Assembly (NCBI GenBank): GCA_009996555.1
Contig: JAACZX010000549.1
Span: 1-5,573 of the forward strand
Source: Chitinophagaceae bacterium
GTDB taxonomy: Bacteria; Bacteroidota; Bacteroidia; Chitinophagales; Chitinophagaceae
Reading direction: 5' to 3'
DNA length: 5,573 nt
In this document: positions 1-5,573 of the stretch, in pieces
Position numbering within the stretch: the stretch's first letter is position 1
Layout of the letters: each line of letters begins with the position of its first letter
Program-made: the position numbers and the translations under genes
Notes under the pieces: model-generated
Database searches by the model: none
The model's input: only the letters and a program-made list of their open reading frames with translations
Told to the model about the DNA's origin: nothing

Positions 1-201
1 GATTTTATCAATATTTTTTTCAATTACTGATTGTATGTATTTATTCCACATTTGCTCTCCGCCGGGGAAAGAGGCTTCTATTTCAACTTTATAAAAAACA
101 GAATCTGATAGTACCACTTCTTTCGATTTAGATGTATCAACTTGTTGTGCAGAAAGAGTGCAGGAAACAAGCAGGGAGAGTAGAATCAATAAGTTTTTCA
201 T
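1..201 (-). CDS. N-terminal fragment of an exported TonB-like (energy transducer-type) protein
   Basis: The gene is cut by the left edge, so only the first 67 codons (ATG at 201) are present. The product starts with MKN, then a hydrophobic stretch (LLILLSLLV, residues 4-12), then SCTLSAQQ: a clear export signal. Two processing routes are possible. Cleavage by signal peptidase I after LSA (residues 16-18) would give a soluble periplasmic protein. LVSC (residues 11-14) also fits a lipobox and would give a lipoprotein. Residues 42-59 read like VEIEASFPGG followed by E-x-M-W-x-K-Y. This resembles the PGG-x-x-x-W-x-x-Y/F-L entry motif that I recall just upstream of or within TonB C-terminal-like domains in many short Bacteroidota exported proteins. 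The C-terminal domain itself is missing, so the TonB assignment is inference. The gene is divergent from the FtsE-like gene, with 62 bp between the start codons. Confidence 0.6.
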   Translation of the reverse strand, partial: MKNLLILLSLLVSCTLSAQQVDTSKSKEVVLSDSVFYKVEIEASFPGGEQMWNKYIQSVIEKNIDKI

Positions 202-239
202 AAAATCAAAACAGTGTCTTTAAAAGTTTACGAATTGTC

Positions 240-247
240 TATTTTTG
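240..247 (+). promoter_or_regulatory. Candidate Bacteroidota -7 box for the FtsE-like gene
   Basis: TATTTTTG matches TAnnTTTG exactly and lies 16 bp before the ATG at 264. This would give a very short leader of about ten bases. No convincing -33 TTG is seen 17-23 bp upstream. No Shine-Dalgarno sequence precedes the start, as is usual in this phylum. Confidence 0.45.
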
Positions 248-255
248 CCAAAACT

Positions 256-263
256 CAAATATA
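256..263 (-). promoter_or_regulatory. Candidate Bacteroidota -7 box for the TonB-like gene
   Basis: Read on the minus strand this is TATATTTG, an exact match to the Bacteroidota -7 consensus TAnnTTTG. It lies 54 bp upstream of the ATG at 201 and directly abuts the start codon of the divergent FtsE-like gene. No TTG was found at the expected -33 distance, so the call rests on one box only. Confidence 0.4.
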
Positions 264-950
264 ATGCTCCCAATAGTAGAAATAAAGAACGTTAATATTT
301 ACCAGAGTGGAAATCTTATCCTCAGTGATGTAAATCTTACAGTCAATCAGGGCGAATTTGTGTACTTAGTGGGCAAAACGGGCACAGGTAAATCTTCTTT
401 ATTAAAAACATTGTATGGCGAGTTGCCGCTTACTGAAGGCGAGGCTACTGTTGCTGGCTTTAACCTGCGTGAGATGGATTGGAAGAAAGTTCCTTTCCTG
501 CGCCGTAGCCTGGGTGTGGTATTCCAGGATTTTCAACTGCTCACCGACCGGAACGTACATGAAAATTTAAAATTTGTGTTGAAAGCAACCGGTTGGAAAG
601 ATGAAAACCTGATGGAAGAAAAGATCAATGATGTGTTGGATAAAGTGGGATTGAAATCGAAAGGATTTAAAATGACATTTGAAATGAGCGGTGGCGAACA
701 ACAACGTGTGGATATTGCACGTGCTCTGCTCAACTCTCCTAAATTAATATTAGCCGATGAGCCTACAGGTAACCTTGATCCTGAAACCAGTGATGAAATT
801 ATGAAGCTGTTGTTCCAGGTGGCTAAGGATTACAATACCACCGTAATTATGGCCACCCATGATTTTATGGTGATCAAAAATTATCCAGCACGTACACTAA
901 AGACAGAAGGCGGTAAAGTGTGGGATAATGCTAGTGTAGCACACGTATAA
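264..950 (+). CDS. ftsE: FtsE-like ABC transporter ATP-binding protein
   Basis: A 228-residue ABC ATPase with every catalytic motif intact: Walker [10 protein letters not shown] (37-45), Q-loop glutamine Q88 in VVFQDF, signature MSGGEQQR (141-148), Walker B LILADEP (161-167), D-loop NLD (170-172) and switch histidine H199 in ATHD. Length, the single-domain layout and the Q-loop context (FQDFQLL, then D-R-N-V-x-E-N) fit FtsE. FtsE is the cytoplasmic ATPase that partners the membrane protein FtsX and controls cell-wall hydrolases at division. Walker A ends in SS instead of the usual ST, and the signature begins with M instead of L; both are conservative changes. No ftsX is next to it. The closely related LolD and MacB-type ATPases share this fold and are the main alternative. 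The downstream neighbour converges and overlaps by 20 bp. Start chosen at ATG 264, which gives the usual short lead-in before the first beta strand. Confidence 0.85.
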   Translation: MLPIVEIKNVNIYQSGNLILSDVNLTVNQGEFVYLVGKTGTGKSSLLKTLYGELPLTEGEATVAGFNLREMDWKKVPFLRRSLGVVFQDFQLLTDRNVHENLKFVLKATGWKDENLMEEKINDVLDKVGLKSKGFKMTFEMSGGEQQRVDIARALLNSPKLILADEPTGNLDPETSDEIMKLLFQVAKDYNTTVIMATHDFMVIKNYPARTLKTEGGKVWDNASVAHV

Positions 951-2049
951 GCTGCTCTGCATTTTTTTTGTTGTTGAATAAGTTTTGCAGTAATTCTTTT
1001 CTGATCTGTATATCCTGCTCCGTAAATTCTTTATGGAATAAACGGTAGATATGGTATTTCATTTCTTTGATGTTGTCCGCTTGCTGGCAGGCTTGCTCAA
1101 CACCGGTACCTTCAATCATTTCCTTATTTACAATAACATGTCTGCCTTTGAACAGAGCATTCAGTAATTTCAGTTTAATACCCGACTGCATCATAGAAGG
1201 CAACACATGCACCTGGGCCTTCTGCATCAGGTCGTCTAATTCATTTTCATTTGGGTTGGCAACAAGACAGGCCGTCGGAAGCTTTTGCACCAATTCGGCT
1301 AAACGTACAGATGGATTTTTTCCTGCTATTACAATTGGAATATCAAGGTCCCTGAAAATTTTCTCTAATAACCAGGCCGCTGTTTTTTCATTTTCAGCTA
1401 CAGATAAATTTCCATGATACAATGCAAATGTGCCTTTACCAGGCTGCGAAGTAACGCTGTTGTTTGGTATAAAAGCAGGCAGGTGTTCAATAGCGCTTGC
1501 TTTAAACAGTTTTTTGTAAGTGATACAATCGTTTGGCGAAATGGCCAGCAGCTGATAGTCTTTCAATTGCTGCTCATAACGCTTCAGCAACCTGCTCTCG
1601 TGCTGCATATAGGCTTTGCGCACAAGTGATGCTTCCCATTTGCCAAGTTGTTTGTAATATTCAAACTCTGTATTGTGTAGGCGGATAGCAATATTCTTTT
1701 TGGTAACAGCTCCGCTGGTTAATCCGAAAGTGCTGTGCACACCTTCAAATAATACAGGATAATTATCTGCATTTAAGCGTTGCCAAAGTTCTGCATCGTT
1801 ACGTGAAGCAACAATATAAGGAAGCTGCAATGAAAAACCTTTATGGCCTTCCTGGCGGTGATAGTAATGTACGTCAGCACAATATTTTTCCAGCTCCGGT
1901 TGCTGTCCCCTTCCATATTCAAAACAATGAAGGTGAATGTTCATTCCCAGTTCATGCAGTGCTTTGATCTTATAAAAGACATCAACCACACCACCATAAT
2001 CGGCAGGATAGGGCACATCAAATGAAACGATATGTAAGTGATCAGCCAA
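931..2049 (-). CDS. GT-B fold glycosyltransferase (GT4-like), TTG start
   Basis: A 372-residue predicted cytoplasmic glycosyltransferase that would move a sugar from a nucleotide-activated donor to an unknown acceptor, probably a surface glycan. The N-terminal domain opens with a beta strand and a glycine-rich loop, PYPADYGG (13-20), which is typical of GT4-like enzymes. RLHNTEFEYY (123-132) and the following E-S-R-L-x-x-Y-E helix match the inter-domain region of this group. The C-terminal domain carries YHGNLS (211-216), IAGKNPS (241-247) and the donor-site segment SGIKLKLLNALFKG (289-302). By position, N297 sits where the second glutamate of the classical E-x7-E motif is expected. The start is TTG at 2049. 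The next in-frame ATG (residue 36) would delete the glycine loop, so TTG is strongly preferred. The gene overlaps the upstream glycosyltransferase stop by 8 bp, which suggests translational coupling. Its TAG stop lies inside the 3' end of the convergent FtsE-like gene. The exact sugar specificity is unknown. Confidence 0.8.
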   Translation of the reverse strand: MADHLHIVSFDVPYPADYGGVVDVFYKIKALHELGMNIHLHCFEYGRGQQPELEKYCADVHYYHRQEGHKGFSLQLPYIVASRNDAELWQRLNADNYPVLFEGVHSTFGLTSGAVTKKNIAIRLHNTEFEYYKQLGKWEASLVRKAYMQHESRLLKRYEQQLKDYQLLAISPNDCITYKKLFKASAIEHLPAFIPNNSVTSQPGKGTFALYHGNLSVAENEKTAAWLLEKIFRDLDIPIVIAGKNPSVRLAELVQKLPTACLVANPNENELDDLMQKAQVHVLPSMMQSGIKLKLLNALFKGRHVIVNKEMIEGTGVEQACQQADNIKEMKYHIYRLFHKEFTEQDIQIRKELLQNLFNNKKNAEQLIRVLH

Positions 2050-3205
2050 GGAGTTTTTTATAAAAGTTAATAACGATTTTTTCTTCTTCCTGCCAGTTAA
2101 GCACTGCTGCTGCCCGCAAACAGTTTGCTTTTAATCTTTCGTGTAATTCCTTATCATTCAGCAAACGTGTTAATCCTTCCGCAATCGTTTCTTCTTTAGT
2201 ATCTGGTATCAACAATGCAATTTCATATTCATCATTGATCTTTCGGTAAGATGGATAGTCCATGCAAAGCTGTGGTACACCTGCCTGTATATAATCGAAA
2301 AAACGATTGGCGAGCGAAAGATAATTACTCAATCCGTTGTTTTCAAATATTGTAATGCCTGCATAAGCAGTTGCTGTAATTCCGTTCAGTTCAGCAGGCT
2401 TCAGTTTGCCTTTCAGGTGAACCTTATCTTCCAGTTGTTGCTGATGAATTAAGGTTTGTGTTTGTTGAAAAAAGTTTCCATCGCCATAAATATGCAAGGG
2501 AGCATCAACCTGTTTCATAGCCGGGATCAATGTTTCAAAACTTCTTCCTTCATTCACTGCTCCTTGATAAAGCAGGAAGGTTGAAGGGTTGTCGTTTGAA
2601 AATTCTTGTTCCTTGTACTTTGTGTCTTCTTCTTTGACTTTTGGTTTTTGGGATTTGTAATCTGTTCGAAAAGGCACACTTCTCACCACTTCATACTTCA
2701 CGCCGTACATTTTTTCAAACTCTTTTGCAATAGGTTCGCAAACAGTATAGCCATGTTTGAAGTTTGGTACAGCAAACCGTTCGATCCGTTTCCATAGCCG
2801 GTAACGTGAAGGGCGTGTAACAATTTCCTTCATCTCACAAAACAATTCATGTGCATCATACACTCGTTTTGTGCCTTTAAGTTTTGATGCAATATAGCAT
2901 GGAAGGATGGTATCAAGATCTATGGCACAGATACAGTCGGTCTTTTGAAACAATAACCAGATAAATAAACGGAGATTATACTCTGCATAAAACAGCGGTC
3001 CTTTGGTAAACCGGCAGTACAATCTTTTTTGTTGGAAAAGATGTTGTTGCAGAGGCGCAGATTGTTTCAGCTTTCGCCCAACCAATGTAACTGTATAACC
3101 CTGTTGCGCAAGTGTTGTACAGATGCGGATCATGCGTTGATCGTAGGTGAGGTCGTTAGTAACAGTACAGATGATGCTTGCCAAAGGAGGATTGGTTTTA
3201 AGCAA
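2042..3205 (-). CDS. GT-B fold glycosyltransferase (GT4-like) with repeat-encoded linker, TTG start
   Basis: A 387-residue predicted glycosyltransferase. The N-terminal Rossmann domain has IICTVTNDLTYDQRM (11-25), a hallmark I recall from Bacteroidota GT4-like enzymes, and VYDAHELF (115-122), the common D-x-H-E element. The C-terminal domain has LLYQGAVNEGR (211-221), IYGDGNFF (239-246) and SLANRFFDYIQAGVP (297-311). In that last segment D304 occupies the place usually held by the second glutamate of E-x7-E. Residues 183-201 form a hydrophilic Lys/Glu-rich linker encoded by a 7-nt-period array (listed separately). An in-frame TAA at 3215-3217 lies just upstream and the first internal ATG is residue 25, inside the conserved motif. 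The start must therefore be TTG: 3205 (used here) or 3184, which would remove seven residues. The gene lies 20 bp after the exported protein and overlaps the next glycosyltransferase by 8 bp, so one operon is likely. Donor and acceptor are unknown. Confidence 0.8.
   Translation of the reverse strand: MLKTNPPLASIICTVTNDLTYDQRMIRICTTLAQQGYTVTLVGRKLKQSAPLQQHLFQQKRLYCRFTKGPLFYAEYNLRLFIWLLFQKTDCICAIDLDTILPCYIASKLKGTKRVYDAHELFCEMKEIVTRPSRYRLWKRIERFAVPNFKHGYTVCEPIAKEFEKMYGVKYEVVRSVPFRTDYKSQKPKVKEEDTKYKEQEFSNDNPSTFLLYQGAVNEGRSFETLIPAMKQVDAPLHIYGDGNFFQQTQTLIHQQQLEDKVHLKGKLKPAELNGITATAYAGITIFENNGLSNYLSLANRFFDYIQAGVPQLCMDYPSYRKINDEYEIALLIPDTKEETIAEGLTRLLNDKELHERLKANCLRAAAVLNWQEEEKIVINFYKKLLG
2603..2658 (-). 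repeat. Degenerate heptanucleotide array inside a glycosyltransferase gene
   Basis: On the minus strand this stretch divides cleanly into eight consecutive 7-nt units, most with the core CAAA or CAAG at unit positions 2-5. Examples are CCAAAAG, TCAAAGA, ACAAAGT and ACAAGGA. One unit, AGAAGAC, departs from the core. The array encodes residues 183-201 of the glycosyltransferase, a K/E/Q/T-rich linker between the two domains. Because 7 is not a multiple of 3, successive units are read in rotating frames. I recall similar A-rich heptamer arrays between genes in other Bacteroidota, but could not check this. Confidence 0.6.
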
Positions 3206-3225
3206 ATGTAAAAATTACAACGTAA

Positions 3226-3798
3226 TCATCTCCGTTCTTTTGCTCCAAGCCAGATACCCAATGTAATATCAGCTATCAATGAAAATTCCTGCTGAACAAT
3301 GGGGCTGTACAAACTTGGACCAATACTGCAATCAAGGCTGAAGCGGTTTTTGTAATTACGTTGTATGCCCCATACAATACCAACATCAGGCGAATGCAGC
3401 GGGAGAGAATAGCTGTAGTTGCCATCACTGCCGTAATGATAATGTTGATTGCTGTAAGCATATTTTACGAGCAACGAAAGAAAGTTAGCGGAGTTTAAAG
3501 CTGTTCTCTTTCCCTTTTTTTCACGCTGGTCAATGTTATAATAATACCGCAGGTGGGCAGCGGCCATAGGGCTGGGTGCAAACTCAAAAGCACTTCCCAG
3601 AAAATCAGAATAGGAGTAGCTCCATTGAAACGAAAGAGCTGCTCTTCCTTTAACTGTCATTTTACCGGAAAGAGGTTGCTCAAATCCAACGCCCGGTGAT
3701 AGAAAGGAAACTGTGCTGACCTGCTGTGTAAATGGTTTGCTTTGTGTGATAGCGGAGCTATAGCAAAGTGTAAAAATCAAGAGGTTGAAAATGCGCAT
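3226..3798 (-). CDS. Small exported protein, probably an outer-membrane beta-barrel
   Basis: The product from ATG 3798 has 190 residues. An in-frame TTG at 3816 would add six residues ahead of the signal, so the ATG is preferred. It begins MRIFNLLIFTLCYSSAITQ, a positively charged start plus hydrophobic core, with likely cleavage around residues 16-19. The rest is rich in alternating aromatic/small residues and glycine, with segments that look like amphipathic beta strands: AALSFQWSYSY, FLSLLVKYAYS, FSLDCSIGPSLY and ADITLGIWLG. An RYYYNIDQREKKGKR segment sits between strands, an arrangement I recall from small Bacteroidota outer-membrane proteins. No catalytic motif is visible and I cannot name the family. 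It is the first gene of the apparent operon with two glycosyltransferases, 20 bp upstream of the next. A surface role linked to the glycan is possible but is inference. Confidence 0.65.
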   Translation of the reverse strand: MRIFNLLIFTLCYSSAITQSKPFTQQVSTVSFLSPGVGFEQPLSGKMTVKGRAALSFQWSYSYSDFLGSAFEFAPSPMAAAHLRYYYNIDQREKKGKRTALNSANFLSLLVKYAYSNQHYHYGSDGNYSYSLPLHSPDVGIVWGIQRNYKNRFSLDCSIGPSLYSPIVQQEFSLIADITLGIWLGAKERR

Positions 3799-3813
3799 CT
3801 GATAAGGTTTAAA

Positions 3814-3821
3814 CAAAGATT
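3814..3821 (-). promoter_or_regulatory. Weak candidate -7 box for the glycosyltransferase operon
   Basis: On the minus strand this reads AATCTTTG, one mismatch from TAnnTTTG, 15 bp upstream of the ATG at 3798. No -33 TTG lies at a suitable distance. It is the best candidate in the 57-bp divergent gap, but it is weak. Confidence 0.25.
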
Positions 3822-3855
3822 ATGATACTTTCCTGATTAAATATAACTTGGGTGA

Positions 3856-4317
3856 ATGAATACGATTGAAACTTTCTATACGGCTTTTAGCAAGGGTGAC
3901 TGGCAGACGATGGCCGGTTGTTACCACCCGGATGCTGAGTTTACAGATGAGGTATTTGTTGGCCTCAAAGGAAAAGAAGTGCCGGCCATGTGGCAAATGC
4001 TGATAGAAAGGAGTGGGGGCAACATGGAAATAACCCATAGTCATGTACAGGAAACAGGGGAGCGGGGCAGTGCCGATTGGGTGGCTGTGTATGTATTTTC
4101 GGCCACCGGCCGCCGGGTCATCAACCGCATCCATGCTGAATTTGAGTTGAAAGATGGCAAGATCTACCGCCATCGGGATAGCTTCAGCCTGCACAAATGG
4201 GCCAGCCAGGCCATGGGTTTCAAGGGGAAATTGCTGGGCGGCACCTCGTTTTTTCGGAAAAAAGTACAAAAAACGGCCAGAGAGGGACTTAATCGCTATC
4301 TTTCCCGGAATAATTAA
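3856..4317 (+). CDS. SnoaL/NTF2-like family protein
   Basis: A 153-residue protein without signal peptide or membrane segment. The opening MNTIETFYTAFSKGD (helix, then a W-x-x-M element), CYHPDAEFTDEVF (22-34) and LKGKEVPAMW (37-46) form the classic start of the SnoaL/NTF2-like cone fold: two helices, then a strand ending in an acidic F-x-D/E segment and a G-x-x-x-V/I-x-x-x-W helix. Later strands are recognisable as ADWVAVYVFSATGRRV, IHAEFELKDGKIYRHRDSF and the basic C-terminal extension (residues 123-153, KGKLLGG, then K/R-rich). The family covers isomerases, hydrolases and simple ligand binders, so no reaction can be assigned. G+C across 3901-4260 is about 54%, against about 38-43% in sampled neighbouring lines, which suggests a different origin. 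The gene diverges from the exported-protein gene, with 57 bp between start codons. No terminator was recognised after its stop. Confidence 0.75.
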   Translation: MNTIETFYTAFSKGDWQTMAGCYHPDAEFTDEVFVGLKGKEVPAMWQMLIERSGGNMEITHSHVQETGERGSADWVAVYVFSATGRRVINRIHAEFELKDGKIYRHRDSFSLHKWASQAMGFKGKLLGGTSFFRKKVQKTAREGLNRYLSRNN

Positions 4318-4325
4318 TCTGCCAA

Positions 4326-4359
4326 TTGCTCCTTTTTTCAGCTATTTCCCCTACCTTTG
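4326..4359 (+). promoter_or_regulatory. Bacteroidota-type promoter of rpsO
   Basis: TACCTTTG at 4352-4359 is an exact TAnnTTTG -7 box. A TTG at 4326-4328 lies 23 bp upstream, at the long end of the accepted 17-23 bp spacing. Transcription would start near 4365 and leave a leader of roughly 45 bases before the S15 start codon. Confidence 0.6.
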
Positions 4360-4408
4360 CCGCCAATTTATAGATGTATAATTTGGATGTCAATTAAAAA
4401 AATCTGAG

Positions 4409-4681
4409 ATGTCAGCAATTACAAAAGAAAAAAAAGCAAGCATTTTCGCAACATTCGGTGGTTCTGAAAAAAACACCGGTTCTATTGAAGGACAGATCGC
4501 TCTTCTTACTGAGCGTATCAACCACATCGCCACTCATCAAAGAGAGAACAAAAAAGATTTCTCTACTAACCGTGGTTTGATGCAGCTGGTTGGCCAACGC
4601 AAAAGTTTACTCAGCTACCTGAGCAAAACTAACCTGCAAGGCTACCGTGCTTTAATTGAGAAATTAGGTCTCCGTAAATAA
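4409..4681 (+). CDS. rpsO: 30S ribosomal protein S15
   Basis: A 90-residue protein, matching the usual S15 length of about 89. The family pattern is plain: GSIEGQIALLTERI (24-37), HQRENKKDFSTNRGL (43-57), the central signature QLVGQRKSLLSYL (59-71) and Y79-R80 followed by LIEKLGLRK at the C-terminus. S15 binds the central domain of 16S rRNA and organises the small-subunit platform. The ATG at 4409 is preceded by an A-rich stretch and no Shine-Dalgarno sequence, as expected here. It is followed by a strong terminator and then pnp in the same direction, the rpsO-pnp order that is widely conserved in bacteria. In E. coli S15 represses its own translation through a leader structure; I see no clear equivalent in this short leader. 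Confidence 0.97.
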   Translation: MSAITKEKKASIFATFGGSEKNTGSIEGQIALLTERINHIATHQRENKKDFSTNRGLMQLVGQRKSLLSYLSKTNLQGYRALIEKLGLRK

Positions 4682-4704
4682 TTACGGCTATGTAATAAAT
4701 CATT

Positions 4705-4745
4705 ATTCCCAACACGTTTTTCATGCGGTTGGGAATTTTGTTTTT
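4705..4745 (+). terminator. Intrinsic terminator between rpsO and pnp
   Basis: A perfect 9-bp stem pairs ATTCCCAAC (4705-4713) with GTTGGGAAT (4728-4736). Two more G-C pairs are possible inside, after an A bulge. The stem is followed by TTTTGTTTTT (4736-4745). It starts 23 bp after the rpsO stop and would end the rpsO transcript or make pnp expression depend on read-through. Confidence 0.85.
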
Positions 4746-4839
4746 CCTACAGGTTTCTCCCTTCATTCATTTTTCACAGAATTGCCTGTAAGGCTTTCTT
4801 CCCGCCTGCCTGCTTGTCAATTCACAAACAACATGTTCT

Positions 4840-5573
4840 ATGTTATCACAACCTATCAGTAAATCATTTGATTTGGGTGGTGGCCGCATTGTTACCATTG
4901 AAACCGGTAAACTTGCACGCCAGGCCGATGGTGCTGTAACTGTTCGCCAGGGCAATTGCGTATTGCTCGCCACAGTAGTAGCCAATAAAGAACCAAGAGA
5001 AGGACAAGACTTCTTTCCATTATCAGTAGACTACCAGGAAAAGTTTGCATCTGCAGGCCGTATTCCCGGTTCATTTTTTAAACGTGAAGCAAGACTAAAC
5101 GATTACGAAGTACTTACCAGCCGTTTGATCGATCGTGCTTTACGTCCCTTATTCCCTGAAGATTATTTGTGCGATGTGCAGGTATTGATCAGCCTTGTTT
5201 CATCTGATGCAGAGGTGATGCCTGATGCATTGGCTTGTTTGGCTGCATCTGCTGCATTAGCTGTGTCAGATATTCCGATCAAAGAAATTATTTCTGAAGT
5301 ACGTATTGCAACAATTGATGGCGAAATGGTGATCAACCCATCCCGTTCACAATTGGCAAAAGCAACTTCTGAATTCATCATTGCAGCAACTGAAAAGAAC
5401 CTGATGATGGTGGAAGGTGAAGCAAAAGAATGCAGTGAAGAAGACCTGGTGAAAGCATTGGAACTGGCGCATGATGCCATCCGTTTGCAGATCAAAGCAC
5501 AACAGGAATTAAGAGATGCAAAAGGCATTACAGCAAAACGTGATTACAAAAAGCCGGAAGGCAACGAAGAGAT
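4840..5573 (+). CDS. pnp: Polyribonucleotide nucleotidyltransferase (PNPase), N-terminal third
   Basis: The open frame runs from ATG 4840 off the right edge: 244 codons plus two bases. PNPase uses phosphate to degrade RNA from the 3' end, releasing nucleoside diphosphates, and can also add tails; it works in the cytoplasm as a trimer. The visible part is the first RNase PH domain and the start of the helical domain. [13 protein letters not shown] (21-33), [14 protein letters not shown] (55-68), [14 protein letters not shown] (72-85) and [13 protein letters not shown] (94-106) align with well-known PNPase motifs. FFKR replaces the FFRR of E. coli, a conservative change in the RNA-binding loop. 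The family is typically about 700 residues, so roughly two-thirds lies outside. The ATG at 4833 is out of frame and stops after nine codons, so 4840 is the start. No consensus -7 box was found between the terminator and the start, so transcription may come by read-through from rpsO or from an unrecognised promoter. Confidence 0.97.
   Translation, partial: MLSQPISKSFDLGGGRIVTIETGKLARQADGAVTVRQGNCVLLATVVANKEPREGQDFFPLSVDYQEKFASAGRIPGSFFKREARLNDYEVLTSRLIDRALRPLFPEDYLCDVQVLISLVSSDAEVMPDALACLAASAALAVSDIPIKEIISEVRIATIDGEMVINPSRSQLAKATSEFIIAATEKNLMMVEGEAKECSEEDLVKALELAHDAIRLQIKAQQELRDAKGITAKRDYKKPEGNEE

Noticed and set aside
533..733. 66-codon minus-strand frame within the FtsE-like gene
   Set aside because: It lies wholly antisense to a confident ABC ATPase, is serine-rich and has no recognisable motif; it is a shadow frame.
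934..969. Possible terminator after the FtsE-like gene (GTGT/ACAC stem and a run of eight T)
   Set aside because: The stem is only 4 bp and lies 17 bases before the T run, so it does not form a proper intrinsic terminator.
3799..3816. TTG start for the exported protein, giving 196 residues
   Set aside because: The ATG at 3798 gives a standard signal peptide start (MRIF); the extra six residues add nothing recognisable.
3844..3851. TAACTTGG as a -7 box for the SnoaL/NTF2-like gene
   Set aside because: One mismatch from consensus and only 4 bp before the start codon, which would place transcription start at or after the ATG.
3820..4269. 149-codon minus-strand frame opposite the SnoaL/NTF2-like gene
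   Set aside because: Long because the opposite strand is G+C-rich and short of stops. The plus-strand frame has a coherent fold pattern; this one does not.
5163..5528. 121-codon minus-strand frame opposite pnp
   Set aside because: Antisense to a strongly conserved PNPase domain; its Ser/Ala-rich composition is typical of a shadow frame.

Overview
The window looks like a piece of a Bacteroidota chromosome, most likely from a Chitinophagaceae-like relative. The signs are moderate-to-low G+C, AT-rich start regions without Shine-Dalgarno sequences, promoter boxes of the Bacteroidota type (TAnnTTTG), an FtsE-type ATPase without an adjacent ftsX, and ribosomal protein S15 followed by polynucleotide phosphorylase. 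The lineage is inferred from these features and from protein style; no database was searched.

Layout, left to right. At 1-201 (minus) is the N-terminus of an exported protein that resembles Bacteroidota TonB-like energy-transducer proteins; it runs off the left edge. A 62-bp divergent gap with two oppositely oriented TAnnTTTG boxes separates it from an FtsE-like ABC ATPase (264-950, plus). The ATPase gene overlaps tail-to-tail by 20 bp with a minus-strand three-gene unit read from right to left: a small exported, probably outer-membrane protein (3226-3798), a GT-B glycosyltransferase (2042-3205) and a second GT-B glycosyltransferase (931-2049). Both glycosyltransferase genes can only start at TTG. 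A 57-bp divergent gap then leads to a SnoaL/NTF2-like small protein (3856-4317, plus), which is clearly more G+C-rich than its surroundings. The right end holds rpsO (4409-4681) with a good upstream promoter and a strong intrinsic terminator, then the first third of pnp (4840 to the right edge).

Functionally, the window combines housekeeping genes (FtsE, S15, PNPase) with a small accessory block for a cell-surface glycan: two glycosyltransferases plus an exported protein in one apparent operon. The acceptor and product cannot be told from sequence.

The most unusual feature is inside the first glycosyltransferase. Eight consecutive 7-nt A-rich units (2603-2658), sharing a CAAA-like core, encode a lysine/glutamate-rich linker between the two Rossmann domains. 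It looks like a degenerate heptanucleotide repeat array that sits inside a gene without breaking it.

No tRNA, rRNA, CRISPR array, insertion sequence or phage element was seen. No gene-free stretch exceeds 300 bases.
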